25,916 bases of DNA, from assembly GCA_035259145.1 (NCBI GenBank), contig DATFWQ010000102.1, positions 1 through 25,916 on the forward strand, written 5' to 3'. This stretch comes from CF-161 sp035259145. Its GTDB lineage: Bacteria; Chloroflexota; Dormibacteria; Dormibacterales; Dormibacteraceae. This document shows positions 14,993-22,871 of this stretch, piece by piece. Positions within the stretch are counted from its first letter, which is position 1; each line of letters begins with the position of its first letter. The position numbers and the translations under genes were made by a program. The notes beneath the pieces were generated by a model, which searched no databases, was not told the origin of the DNA, and saw only the letters and a list, made by a program, of their open reading frames with translations.

Positions 14993-16309
14993 ATGGAGCT
15001 CCGGCGGGTTGTCACCCTCGGGATTGGCTTGCTCCTGGTCGTCGCGTGCTCCAGGGCCGCCGGACATAGGCCGCCCACACACAGGCCCAGCCCTACTCCG
15101 ACCCCGGTCGATGCGCAGTTCGTGGTCGACGGTCGGCCGGTGACGGGTACGGCCCTGGTCACACCTCGCTCTCACCTGGTGCTCAATCTCAGGCGGCCGA
15201 TGCGACCCAGCTGGCTGACCGTATTCCTCGACGGCCAGCCCGTGCCCCCGGCTGCTCTGGCGTGGGCCGACCAGCGTACGTCCCTCGAGATCTCGCTCGC
15301 GGGCCTCACGCCGGATCATTCGGTGACCCTCGACGTGGCGGCGGCTGTAAGGGCGCCGTTCCAGGACCCGGGACCTCTACAGGTCAGAATGCTCGTGACA
15401 GTGCCCTCGAACACGTCGACCGGCGTCGGGCCTGGGTTCAAGCCGAAGACGCCGATAGAGATCGTGCTCGAAAACAGCGGGCCCGCCAGGCCGCAGGCGG
15501 GCCTCCAGGACGCAGATGTCGTCTATGAGTACATAAGCGAGTACTCGATCACCCGGATGACCGCCATCTACTTCAACCGGATTCCCGATCAGGTCGGCCC
15601 AGTGCGCAGCTGCCGCATGATCAACCCCTACCTGGGCTACGCGTATGCCGGCATGACCATGTGCAGCGGCGTCTCCAACGGGACCTCGCCCTGGATGTTC
15701 GGCGTGTTCCCAGAGTCACGCCTGGTCCCCAACTTGATGGAGCCGTACGACCATGGCGGCCACTTCTTTCGGGTCGGATCCCGCCCCGTGCCGCACAACC
15801 TCTACACGTCGGGCGATCGTGCCGGGCGCCTCCGCTCCGAGTCGGCCCAATCCGAGGGTGACTACGCCGTCGACCCGCCGCACGACGACGGGTCAGCCGG
15901 CCAGACCGCTGACCCTCCGTCGGTGCCCTTGCACGAGGTCACCTATAGCTATGACCCGGCCTCGCGCCTGTACTTCCGCTCCGACCATGGCCAGCCGTTC
16001 ACCGACCAGAGCACAGGTCGGCAGGTAGGAGTGAAAACGGTGGCCATCATGCACGTCCCCTTTCACGACGCGGGTTGGGTCGAGGACGACAATGGCGGAG
16101 CTCACTCGGTCTGGTACGACATGCTGGGCAGCGGTCCAGCGGAGGTCTATTCCGACGGGCAGGTGGTGCACGCAACCTGGCACATGGGCTCAGCCGGCCT
16201 GGCGTACTACGACAACCACGCGCCGGTCTGGTTCACGGACGAGGCCGGAAAGGTCATGCTCCTCAACAGCGGCCTGACCTGGATCCACGTGGCCGGCAAC
16301 GGCCAGTAG
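14993..16309 (+). CDS. DUF3048 lipoprotein (YerB-like)
   Basis: A 438-residue secreted lipoprotein. It starts MELRRVVTLGIGLLLVVACS, a signal peptide with lipobox VVAC and lipid-attachment C19, followed by a Pro/Thr/Arg linker. The first half (about 30-125) is a beta-rich region with no clear family. Then comes DUF3048: PIEIVLENSGPARPQAGLQDADVVYEYIS (about 160-188), TRMTAIYFNRIPDQVGPVRS, YAGMTMCSGVSNGT, and the C-terminal domain with SVWYDMLGSGPAEVYSDGQVVHATWHM. Proteins of this family (Bacillus YerB) are extracytoplasmic with no proven activity. A role at the cell surface is inferred from the signal. Monocistronic; 190 bp to the next gene. Confidence 0.85.
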   Translation: MELRRVVTLGIGLLLVVACSRAAGHRPPTHRPSPTPTPVDAQFVVDGRPVTGTALVTPRSHLVLNLRRPMRPSWLTVFLDGQPVPPAALAWADQRTSLEISLAGLTPDHSVTLDVAAAVRAPFQDPGPLQVRMLVTVPSNTSTGVGPGFKPKTPIEIVLENSGPARPQAGLQDADVVYEYISEYSITRMTAIYFNRIPDQVGPVRSCRMINPYLGYAYAGMTMCSGVSNGTSPWMFGVFPESRLVPNLMEPYDHGGHFFRVGSRPVPHNLYTSGDRAGRLRSESAQSEGDYAVDPPHDDGSAGQTADPPSVPLHEVTYSYDPASRLYFRSDHGQPFTDQSTGRQVGVKTVAIMHVPFHDAGWVEDDNGGAHSVWYDMLGSGPAEVYSDGQVVHATWHMGSAGLAYYDNHAPVWFTDEAGKVMLLNSGLTWIHVAGNGQ

Positions 16310-16500
16310 CGCTGCCCCGACCGGCTCATGGCCTCCGGCCAGGTGAGACTTCCGAAGTGGCCCGCAGTTGTGGCGCAAGTGAACCAAGTGCCGGGGAATG
16401 GCCCTATCAGAGGGCTTGGAAGGGGGCCCACGTCCGGCAATTGGTCCACTCCAGAGATGCTGCTCCGTCGCACGGACGCGGTTGTTGGAAGATTGACGGC

Positions 16501-17331
16501 GTGACCCCCACCCCCGAGCCGGAACCTGACTCTCTGGCCTTCGCCTTCAGCGGCGGGCGGATGCTCGTTGGACCTGGCCTCCAGATCCCACGTGTCGCGG
16601 CGCTCGGCGGGGCGTTCCGAACCACGGCCGGCCCGATTCGGTTGGGCGTGCTCGGGGCAAAGCCCTGCTACGCCATCGCCATGGAGGAGGGGGCCGCACC
16701 CGACGGCGATCTGACTTCGGTCGGGCTGCGCGAGCTGTTCGCGCGCGTGGAGGATGCTGCAGTCCTGTCGATGGCCGCGCGCGCCTCTCAAACCCTCGAC
16801 TGGTGGTTCGGTCACGCCTACTGTGGCCGGTGCGGCACAGAGACCGGCGCACACGAGACCGAGATGGCGCGCGCCTGCCCTTCCTGTGGTGCGCTTCACT
16901 TTCCGCGCATCAATCCGGCGGTGATCACTCTGGTCCACCGCCACGGCGATGAGGTCCTGCTCGCGCACGACAAGCGGTTCCGGCCCGGCTTCTTCGCCCT
17001 ACTGGCCGGGTTCGTCGAGCCGGGCGAGACGCTGGAAGAGGCGGTCGCCCGCGAGGTGCGCGAGGAGGTCGGCGTTGAGGTGGAGGACATCCGCTACTTC
17101 GGAAGCCAGTCCTGGCCGTTTCCAAGCCAGCTCATGGTCGGGTTCTTCGCGCGTTACCGCGGGGGTGAGATCGCCGTACAGGAGTCGGAGATCACCGCGG
17201 CCCGCTGGTTCCACGTCGACCGGATGCCCGACCCGCAGGACCGGCCGGCCACCTTCAGCATCGCCGGGCGCCTGATCGCCGGCTTCCTGGAACAGGCCGC
17301 GCGCGATCGAGGTAACAGGGTTGGAACATGA
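16501..17331 (+). CDS. nudC: NADH pyrophosphatase, NudC type
   Basis: A 276-residue Nudix hydrolase that splits NADH/NAD into mononucleotides and, in NudC relatives, removes NAD caps from RNA. It has an N-terminal variable domain, a zinc ribbon with C108, C111, C126 and C129 (YCGRCG ... CPSCG), a complete Nudix box from G170 through REVREEVGV (184-192), and the NudC-specific motif SQSWPFPSQ (202-210) just behind it, which marks the NADH subfamily. The GTG at 16501 is used because the open frame upstream belongs to a shadow of the DUF3048 gene; a strong ribosome binding site is lacking. Its TGA overlaps the msrB ATG (ATGA), so the two are co-translated. Confidence 0.9.
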   Translation: MTPTPEPEPDSLAFAFSGGRMLVGPGLQIPRVAALGGAFRTTAGPIRLGVLGAKPCYAIAMEEGAAPDGDLTSVGLRELFARVEDAAVLSMAARASQTLDWWFGHAYCGRCGTETGAHETEMARACPSCGALHFPRINPAVITLVHRHGDEVLLAHDKRFRPGFFALLAGFVEPGETLEEAVAREVREEVGVEVEDIRYFGSQSWPFPSQLMVGFFARYRGGEIAVQESEITAARWFHVDRMPDPQDRPATFSIAGRLIAGFLEQAARDRGNRVGT

Positions 17332-17735
17332 GTACGAGGATTGAGAAGACCGAGCGAGAGTGGCGGGAGCAGCTGAGCCGTGAGCAATACCACGTCATGC
17401 GCGAGCAGGGCACTGAGCGCGCGTTCACAGGCAAGTACTGGGACGCGCACGATGACGGGACCTACCACTGCGCGGCCTGCGGCGCCGAGCTGTTCAGCTC
17501 GGACACCAAGTTCGACTCCGGAACCGGATGGCCCAGTTTCTGGGAGCCCGCCACCCGGGACAACGTCGAGCTCCACGAAGACCGCAGCTTCTTCATGGTG
17601 CGCACCGAAGTCCGCTGCAAGCAGTGCGGATCGCACCTGGGTCACGTATTCGATGACGGACCCGCACCGACCGGCCAGCGCTACTGCATGAACTCCTGCG
17701 CGCTGGACCTTCGCAAGACCGAATCCAGCTCCTGA
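17328..17735 (+). CDS. msrB: Peptide-methionine (R)-S-oxide reductase
   Basis: A 135-residue MsrB that repairs the R form of methionine sulfoxide in proteins. Zinc-binding CxxC pairs are C48/C51 (CAAC) and C97/C100 (CKQC). FDSGTGWPSFWEP (62-74) and SHLGHVFDDGPAPTGQRYCMNS (102-123) are family signatures, with the catalytic cysteine C120 in RYCMNS. The resolving cysteine of many MsrBs (GCGWPSF) is replaced by threonine (GTGWPSF); C124 (NSCAL) is the only other cysteine nearby. ATGA overlap with nudC places it second in a two-gene operon; two hairpins follow its stop. Confidence 0.93.
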   Translation: MSTRIEKTEREWREQLSREQYHVMREQGTERAFTGKYWDAHDDGTYHCAACGAELFSSDTKFDSGTGWPSFWEPATRDNVELHEDRSFFMVRTEVRCKQCGSHLGHVFDDGPAPTGQRYCMNSCALDLRKTESSS

Positions 17736-17779
17736 GGAGCGCGGCTCCAGCCGGTCTGCGGCCTGCGTCAGCAGACTGG
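17736..17779 (+). terminator. Tandem hairpins after msrB
   Basis: GGAGC-GCG-GCTCC (17736-17748), then CCGGTCTGC (17751-17759) pairing with GCAGACTGG (17771-17779) with one G-U pair and an 11-base loop. There is no T run, so termination is a guess based on position after the operon end and before the next promoter. Confidence 0.35.
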
Positions 17780-17823
17780 CGCCGCAGGACCCCGAGACCC
17801 GTCGTGGTACATTGTGTGCGGTT

Positions 17824-18237
17824 GTGACACGAGAGCACCTGTCCCTTCGGGTCGACTCTGAGACGAAGAGAGCGCTAGAGCGAGAAGCGGCAAGACGGCG
17901 AGTTGCAAGGACGCTACTAGCCGAACAGTTCTTGAGGGAGGGCCTTCGCATGGCGATCCACCCCGGCATCGTCTTCCGCGACGGACCCGCTGGCCGTCGA
18001 GCTGGGCTGGTGAGCGGCCCGGACGTCTGGGAAGTCATCATGGTCTGGTCTGACTCGGGAAGGAACATTCACGACTCGGCAGCCGCGCTGAACCTGCCCG
18101 TCGGTCTTGTCAACGTAGCGGTTGGCTATTACGCCGACCACAAGGCGGAGATTGACGGGTGGATGGAGCAGAACCGGCGGATGGGGGAGGAGGCCGAGGC
18201 TGCCTGGCGGCGCCGCGAAGCGCTCTCGACAATGTGA
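17824..18237 (+). CDS. Antitoxin-like protein, RHH plus DUF433
   Basis: A 137-residue protein that looks like the antitoxin of the following PIN-like protein. Residues 4-42 (LSLRVDSETKRALEREAARR, then ARTLLAEQFLREGLRM) have the beta-helix-helix pattern of ribbon-helix-helix DNA-binding proteins. Residues 46-115 match DUF433 (HPGIVFRDGPAGRRAGLVSG, then VWSDSGRNIHDSAAALNLP and VAVGYYADHKAEIDGWM), a known partner of DUF5615 toxins. The GTG at 17824 starts the RHH strand with a sensible lead; TACATT (17808-17813) lies ten bases upstream and would give a near-leaderless mRNA. A TTG at 17812 is also open. GTGA overlap with the downstream gene shows co-translation. Autoregulation is inferred. Confidence 0.78.
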   Translation: MTREHLSLRVDSETKRALEREAARRRVARTLLAEQFLREGLRMAIHPGIVFRDGPAGRRAGLVSGPDVWEVIMVWSDSGRNIHDSAAALNLPVGLVNVAVGYYADHKAEIDGWMEQNRRMGEEAEAAWRRREALSTM

Positions 18238-18587
18238 GACTGCTGCTCGACGAGCATGTCAGTCGAAGGATCGCCGAGGCGCTTCGTGAGCGAGGCCACG
18301 ATGTCCTCGCAGTGGATGAAGCCGGACTCGCACAAAGGCCTGACGAGGAGGTGCTGGCGTGGGCGGTCCGGGAACGGCGGGCCGTGGTTACGGCGAATTG
18401 TCGGGATTTCCGAGCGCTGCATGAAGTCCTGCTGCTGCGTGGCGACCGCCATTCCGGTCTGGTGCTTGTGCCCCGGCGCTATTCGCTGTCTGTGGCAGGG
18501 TTCGGCCATCTGATCCAGCTGCTCGACGCGCTCCTTCAGATGCATCCGAGCGATGACGCCCTGGATGCGGCCGAGCTCTGGCTTTAA
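18234..18587 (+). CDS. DUF5615 PIN-like toxin
   Basis: A 117-residue protein of the DUF5615 (Mut7-C-like, PIN-fold) family, predicted to be a ribonuclease toxin. The acidic residues of the fold are visible: D6/E7 in MRLLLDEHVS, D37/E38 in QRPDEEVLAWA, and TANCRDF (53-59) with D58. Start GTG 18234 shares GTGA with the stop of the antitoxin gene and gives exactly the expected MRLLLDEHVS start. Standard family length. The gene ends four bases before the convergent stop of the DNA glycosylase. Toxicity is inferred from family and pairing, not shown. Confidence 0.82.
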   Translation: MRLLLDEHVSRRIAEALRERGHDVLAVDEAGLAQRPDEEVLAWAVRERRAVVTANCRDFRALHEVLLLRGDRHSGLVLVPRRYSLSVAGFGHLIQLLDALLQMHPSDDALDAAELWL

Positions 18588-18591
18588 CCCC

Positions 18592-19158
18592 TCAGCCCTC
18601 CGGCAGCACTGTCTCCACCGCCCGCCAGCAGTACCACGCGGCAACAGTGCGAAAGGGCCGGTAGACGTCACCCAGCGCCATCAGCTCCTTGGGCGTAGGC
18701 AGCGCCGCCATCCGGTGTGCCAGGCCATAGCCCTTGCGGACGCCCAGGTCCTGGACCGGCCAGACGTCCGGCCGTCTGAGCTGGAAGATCAGAAACATCT
18801 CCGCTGTCCAGCGGCCGATGCCGCGGACCATGCTGAGCCGTTCCACGATCTCGTCGTCGGAGCACTCCTCGATCCGATCAAGCGGGACGGTGCCGTCTGC
18901 CGCCTTGGCGGCCAGGTCACGGATCGAGGCCGTCTTCGCCCCCGACAGCCCGGCGGTTCGGAAAGCGGTCTCTGGGAGGGCCAGCACCCCCTCCGCTGTG
19001 ACCCCATCCGCGAAATTCGCCGCGAAGCGACCGTGGATCGCCGCCGCCGCCCGACCCGCAAGCTGCTGGAACGTTATCGACCGGACCAGCGCGGCGAAGG
19101 CGTTCTCCAGCGGCGGCCTCAACTGCGGCGGCCCGATTGCCTCGATCACCGGCGCCAT
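18592..19158 (-). CDS. DNA-3-methyladenine glycosylase, AlkA/HhH-GPD type
   Basis: A base-excision enzyme that removes alkylated purines. It contains SITFQQLAGRAAAAIHGRF (the conserved I--QQLS-like helix), GLSGAKTASIRDLA, the helix-hairpin-helix around VRGIGRWTAEMFLIF (111-125) and the catalytic Asp D137 in PVQDLGVRKG. At 188 residues from ATG 19158 it is short. The frame is open upstream, and the 25 codons back to 19233 encode AAEFAEAATEIARRDPA, which reads like the normal N-terminal helix of this family (relatives have a similar -DP- helix before IGP). That stretch contains no ATG, GTG or TTG; its first codon, ATA, overlaps the korB TAG. The true start is therefore unclear. It lies downstream of korB in the same direction. 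Confidence 0.85.
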   Translation of the reverse strand: MAPVIEAIGPPQLRPPLENAFAALVRSITFQQLAGRAAAAIHGRFAANFADGVTAEGVLALPETAFRTAGLSGAKTASIRDLAAKAADGTVPLDRIEECSDDEIVERLSMVRGIGRWTAEMFLIFQLRRPDVWPVQDLGVRKGYGLAHRMAALPTPKELMALGDVYRPFRTVAAWYCWRAVETVLPEG

Positions 19159-19229
19159 GGCCGGGTCGCGCCGGGCTATCTCGGTGGCCGCCTCCGCGAA
19201 TTCGGCGGCCGGCGGGGGTACCTGCGTTG

Positions 19230-20252
19230 CTATGCCAGTTCCGCCATGAGCTGCTCGAAGTCCTCGCGGCTGACCCGCAGCTCGTCTTCGCCAAGGTCTC
19301 GCAGCGGGCGCTCTGGCAGGCGCTCGCGGGTGGCGAAGTCCTCCATCGACTCGTCTACGTACAGCAGACCCGTCAGGAGCTGGTTGCGCTCCCTGGCCTC
19401 CTCGATCAATCTCAGCGCGCTCAGCCGGTCGCTGGGATCGTGCTCCTGGCCGAGCTTCCGCAGCAGCAGGTGCGACCCGTCGTGCATCTCGACCTCATAC
19501 GTCGTACCTGGCTCGTAATCGACGTGGATCTCCTCGAAGTACGGGATGAACGAGACATCCTGGATCTGCTCGTCGTGGTCTTTGACCCAGCTGTAGCTCT
19601 TGGTAGAGCCGTCGTGGTCATTGAAGGTGACGCAGGGCGAGATCACGTCCAGCATCGCGGTCCCGCGGTGGGCCAGCGCGGCCTTGATGAGCGGGACGAG
19701 CTGCTTGCCATCTCCCGAAAAAGAGCGCGCAACGAAGCTGCAGCCGACGGTCAGCGCGAGGGCGCAGGGGTCGATCGGCTGGTAGGTGTTCACGCTGCCG
19801 CGCTTCTGGACGGAGCCCACGTCGGCCGTGGCCGAGAACTGGCCCTTCGTCAGCCCGTAGGTGCCGTTGTCCTCGATGATGTACGTACAGTCCACGTTGC
19901 GGCGGATCAGGTGCAAGAACTGGCCCAGGCCTATCGACACCGAGTCGCCGTCGCCGCTGATTCCGAGCAGGATCAGCTTGCGATTTGCCACCTGCGCTCC
20001 AGTCGTCAGCGCCGGCATCCGCCCGTGGACGCCGTTGAAGCCGTGCGCTTGATCCACGAAGTACGCAGGCGTCTTCGACGAGCAGCCGATGCCGCTCATC
20101 TTGGCCAGCAGGTGCGGCTCGATGCCGAGCTCGTACATCGCCTTGACCAGATGGTTCGTGATCGAGTTGTGGCCGCAGCCGGCGCAGAGGGTGGTGGCGG
20201 CGCCCTTGTAGGCGTCTCGGGGAAGTCCGATGTGGTTCAGGGTTGCGCTCAT
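19230..20252 (-). CDS. korB: 2-oxoacid:ferredoxin oxidoreductase, beta subunit
   Basis: A 340-residue thiamine-diphosphate subunit of a 2-oxoglutarate (or related 2-oxoacid):ferredoxin oxidoreductase, which oxidises the acid to an acyl-CoA and reduces ferredoxin. Key parts: CAGCGH (23-28) and GIGCSSK (54-60), which supply iron-sulfur cysteines and the cofactor contact; HGRMPALTTGAQVAN (76-90); and the TPP/Mg motif GDGDSVSIG (100-108) with EDNGTYGLTKGQ (127-138). The length fits the two-subunit KorAB type found in Actinobacteria and relatives. TGATG overlap with the korA stop. Substrate 2-oxoglutarate is likely but not proven. Confidence 0.92.
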   Translation of the reverse strand: MSATLNHIGLPRDAYKGAATTLCAGCGHNSITNHLVKAMYELGIEPHLLAKMSGIGCSSKTPAYFVDQAHGFNGVHGRMPALTTGAQVANRKLILLGISGDGDSVSIGLGQFLHLIRRNVDCTYIIEDNGTYGLTKGQFSATADVGSVQKRGSVNTYQPIDPCALALTVGCSFVARSFSGDGKQLVPLIKAALAHRGTAMLDVISPCVTFNDHDGSTKSYSWVKDHDEQIQDVSFIPYFEEIHVDYEPGTTYEVEMHDGSHLLLRKLGQEHDPSDRLSALRLIEEARERNQLLTGLLYVDESMEDFATRERLPERPLRDLGEDELRVSREDFEQLMAELA

Positions 20253-22066
20253 CAGACTGGGACGGCCTCCAGCTCCAGGAGTGGTCGGGTGATGGCGGCG
20301 GCCGGGATCGGCTGGCCGTCGTAGTGGCGGATCGAGCGCAGCTTGCCGCCGAGCGCCGCCGGGAGCTCAAGGCGGAGCAGGTCGTACATCTGGCCGTCGC
20401 GGTTCTGTTCGATCACGTAAACGCGCTCGTGGTCTTCGACAAAGCCTGAGATGGACGCCGACAGTGGCAGCGCGCGCACCCGGAGGTAGTCGACCGGCAG
20501 CCCCCGCTCGGCCAGCCCCTCGCGTGCCTCGACGACTGCGTGGTGCGTGGTCCCGTAAGCGATCAGCCCGACTGACGACCCCTTCCCGGAGGCGGACACG
20601 ACAGGCCCCGGCATTACGCCGCGAGCGGTCTCGAACTTGCGAGCCAGGCGGTCCATGTTTCGTGCGTAGACCTCGGCGCTCTCCGTGTATCGGGCGTCGG
20701 GGTCGTGGCCCGAACCGCGCGTGAAGTAACCCGCGGCTGGGTGCTCGGTCCCGGGCAGCGTCCTGTAGGTGACCGCGTCGCCGTCCACGTCGCGATAGCG
20801 GCCCCACGTGCCGCCGAGCTTCTCCAGGTCGGCGGCTGTCAGCACCTTGCCGCGGTCGAACGGCCGCTGAGGATACTCGAACGGCTTGGTCATCCACAGG
20901 TTCATGCCCAGGTCCAGGTCCGAGAGGACGAACACCGGTGTCTGGAAGCGGTCGGCCAGGTCGAACGCCTGCTGGGCGAACTCGTAGCACTCCTCGACCG
21001 TGCCCGGCAGGAGCACGAGGTGCTTGGTGTCGCCATGTGAGAGGGTGTAAACGAAACCGAGGTCGGCCTGTGAGGTGCGCGTCGGCAGCCCGGTCGAGGG
21101 CCCGATGCGCTGGATGTCGAAGATCACGACCGGGACTTCCGCGTAGTAGGCAAGACCGCTGAATTCGGCCATCAGCGAGATGCCAGGCCCGCTGGTAGAG
21201 GTCATGGCGCGGGCGCCGGTCCAGCCGGCCCCGATCGCCATGCCCACGGCGGCCAGCTCGTCTTCGGCCTGAACGATCGCGATCTTGCGCTCACCGGTCT
21301 TGTGATCCGTACGAAAGCGGTCGGCGTAGGCGATGAGGTTCTCGCAAAGGCTGGAGGAGGGGGTGATCGGGTACCAGGCGGCGACCGTACAGCCGCCCAT
21401 GATGCACCCCAGGGCAGCAGCCTGATTGCCCTCGATGAGCACCAGCCCGTCGGTCACACCCGTCATCGGCTGAAGGACGTGGTTGATCCTCCGCTCGCTG
21501 AAGTGTTCGCGCCAGTACTCGTGGCCGATCATGGCCGCGTCAACGTTGGACTGCCACGCCTTTGGCTTTGTGAGGAAGGTGCGCTTGATGCCGTGTTCGA
21601 TCGCGTCGAACGGGATCTGGAGCAGACCCGCGACCACGCCGACGTAGATCAGGTTGGTCAGCTGCTTGCGCAGCGCGTCGTTTTTGATCTGGGTCTTGGC
21701 CAGCTTTGCAAATGGGACGGGAAAGTAGCTGACGTCATCGCGAACGCCGGAGGTCGAGTAGGCCTCCTCGTGCACCACGGCGCCGCCGGGCTTGACACTC
21801 TGCAGGTCGGCCGTCCAGGTCTGGGCGTTGAGCGCCACGAGCACGTCGGGGTCGCCGGTTCGGGCCTGGTAGCCACGCGGGCAGATCCTGAGCTGGTACC
21901 AGGTGGGCAGACCCTCGATGTTGGATGGGAAGACGTTCTTGGGCGCCACCGGGATTCCGAGCGAGAAGATCGCTCGTGTCAGGACCAGGTTGGCCGACTG
22001 GCTGCCCGAGCCGTTGACGGTCGCAGCTTGAAACGTCAGGTCGTTGACGGGAGCCCCGGGTGTCAT
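20252..22066 (-). CDS. korA: 2-oxoacid:ferredoxin oxidoreductase, fused gamma-alpha subunit
   Basis: A 604-residue fusion of the gamma and alpha modules. The gamma domain (about 10-190) has the VNGSGSQSANLVLTRAIFSLG nucleotide-proximal segment and FPSNIEGLPTWYQLR. The alpha pyrimidine-binding domain begins IEGNQAAALGCIMGGC (211-226) with the conserved YPITPSSSL (232-240) and TSTSGPGISLMAEFSGLAYYAEVP further on. This gamma-alpha order is the usual KorA of aerobic, oxygen-tolerant KorAB enzymes. It partners with korB, which overlaps it by one base. The ATG at 22066 is preceded by TACCAT 12 bases upstream. Ferredoxin made here could tie to the nearby transhydrogenase only indirectly (inference). 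Confidence 0.92.
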   Translation of the reverse strand: MTPGAPVNDLTFQAATVNGSGSQSANLVLTRAIFSLGIPVAPKNVFPSNIEGLPTWYQLRICPRGYQARTGDPDVLVALNAQTWTADLQSVKPGGAVVHEEAYSTSGVRDDVSYFPVPFAKLAKTQIKNDALRKQLTNLIYVGVVAGLLQIPFDAIEHGIKRTFLTKPKAWQSNVDAAMIGHEYWREHFSERRINHVLQPMTGVTDGLVLIEGNQAAALGCIMGGCTVAAWYPITPSSSLCENLIAYADRFRTDHKTGERKIAIVQAEDELAAVGMAIGAGWTGARAMTSTSGPGISLMAEFSGLAYYAEVPVVIFDIQRIGPSTGLPTRTSQADLGFVYTLSHGDTKHLVLLPGTVEECYEFAQQAFDLADRFQTPVFVLSDLDLGMNLWMTKPFEYPQRPFDRGKVLTAADLEKLGGTWGRYRDVDGDAVTYRTLPGTEHPAAGYFTRGSGHDPDARYTESAEVYARNMDRLARKFETARGVMPGPVVSASGKGSSVGLIAYGTTHHAVVEAREGLAERGLPVDYLRVRALPLSASISGFVEDHERVYVIEQNRDGQMYDLLRLELPAALGGKLRSIRHYDGQPIPAAAITRPLLELEAVPV

Positions 22067-22078
22067 GGCAGGGACAGA

Positions 22079-22084
22079 ATGGTA
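22079..22084 (-). promoter_or_regulatory. -10-like hexamer before korA
   Basis: Minus-strand TACCAT, 12 bases from the korA ATG; the same 12-base distance is seen before pntAA on the other strand. No clear -35 at 16-18 bp. Confidence 0.3.
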
Positions 22085-22167
22085 CGCCGCCGCACCAACC
22101 TGAATTGTGCAACCAGAACGCTCATTGTGCTATTTCAATTCGCCACTTCCGCCCACCGAGGGCCGGA

Positions 22168-22599
22168 TTACGGGTTCGCGGGAAGATGCCAGCGGAGTCC
22201 GGCGAAGCGGCCGAAATCAACGTCGAACGACACCACCTGAGCTCCGTGCTCCATCGCCAGGGCGGCGAGGTGGGCATCGTTGACGTGGTTGCCTGCCGTT
22301 CCCAGCGGCGCCAGCAAGCCATGCAGAACGCTCAGGTGGCGAGGGGTGGGCTGAAGGAGGATCGCAGCCGGCTGCGCCAGCCAGGTTTCGAGAACGCCCA
22401 TCGCCTGCGGCAGCGTCAGGGGGTTCGGAAAGACAGAGCGCCGGGTCGTCAGGCGAAGAAACGCGAGCAGCACGACCCATGCAAAGCCGACAGGCTCTTG
22501 ACCTCCGAGCGCGGCGTCCAGCCAGTCGCGGGCTACCGCATGATGCGGTGCATCCTCGTTGACGGCGTAGATGAGCACGTTGGCGTCGACGACTTGCAT
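22168..22599 (-). CDS. vapC: VapC-type PIN-domain toxin
   Basis: A 143-residue PIN ribonuclease of the VapC family. Conserved acidic residues: D5 (MQVVDANVLIYAVNEDAPHH), D108 (GNHVNDAHLAALAMEHGA), D126 and D128 (SFDVDFGRFAGLRW). WVVLLAFLRLTTRRSVFPNPL in the middle is typical for one VapC subgroup. ATG 22599 is chosen because the family starts at this point; the frame is open upstream through vapB in another frame. It follows vapB by ten bases, the standard antitoxin-first order. About 100 bp separate its stop from korA's start. Confidence 0.9.
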   Translation of the reverse strand: MQVVDANVLIYAVNEDAPHHAVARDWLDAALGGQEPVGFAWVVLLAFLRLTTRRSVFPNPLTLPQAMGVLETWLAQPAAILLQPTPRHLSVLHGLLAPLGTAGNHVNDAHLAALAMEHGAQVVSFDVDFGRFAGLRWHLPANP

Positions 22600-22609
22600 G
22601 GAGGCTGGG

Positions 22610-22867
22610 CTACTTGCGAGCGGCCAGCCTGCGTGCCAGCTCGTCGTCTTCGAGCTCGGCTGCAAGCCGAAGTGCCTTTTCCAGGGGGACGCCGGGGTCG
22701 AGCCCGAGGCGAAAAGTCGGAGTGCGGAATCCTGAGGTGGCATGCGTAGGCGCCAGGCCCCGCCGGATGGCGTCGTTGAGCGCCTCCTTGAACGAAAGCC
22801 TCCTCTCGCTCATGACCTTGTCCAGGAGGGCCACCACATCCGGATCGAGTGTAACCGTGGTCCTCAT
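22610..22867 (-). CDS. vapB: VapB-type ribbon-helix-helix antitoxin
   Basis: An 85-residue RHH antitoxin. The N-terminal strand-helix-helix MRTTVTLDPDVVALLDKVMS, then RRLSFKEALNDAIRRGLAP, binds operator DNA as a dimer. The C-terminal region (about 50-85, ending LEDDELARRLAARK) is the helical toxin-neutralising tail. ATG 22867 has TATGAT six bases upstream and no ribosome binding site, hence probably leaderless. A 35-bp palindrome covers the promoter, as expected for autorepression by the VapBC complex. Confidence 0.9.
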   Translation of the reverse strand: MRTTVTLDPDVVALLDKVMSERRLSFKEALNDAIRRGLAPTHATSGFRTPTFRLGLDPGVPLEKALRLAAELEDDELARRLAARK

Positions 22868-22871
22868 TTTG

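Noticed and set aside
19137..20324. 395-residue open frame on the plus strand
   Set aside because: Antisense shadow of korB.
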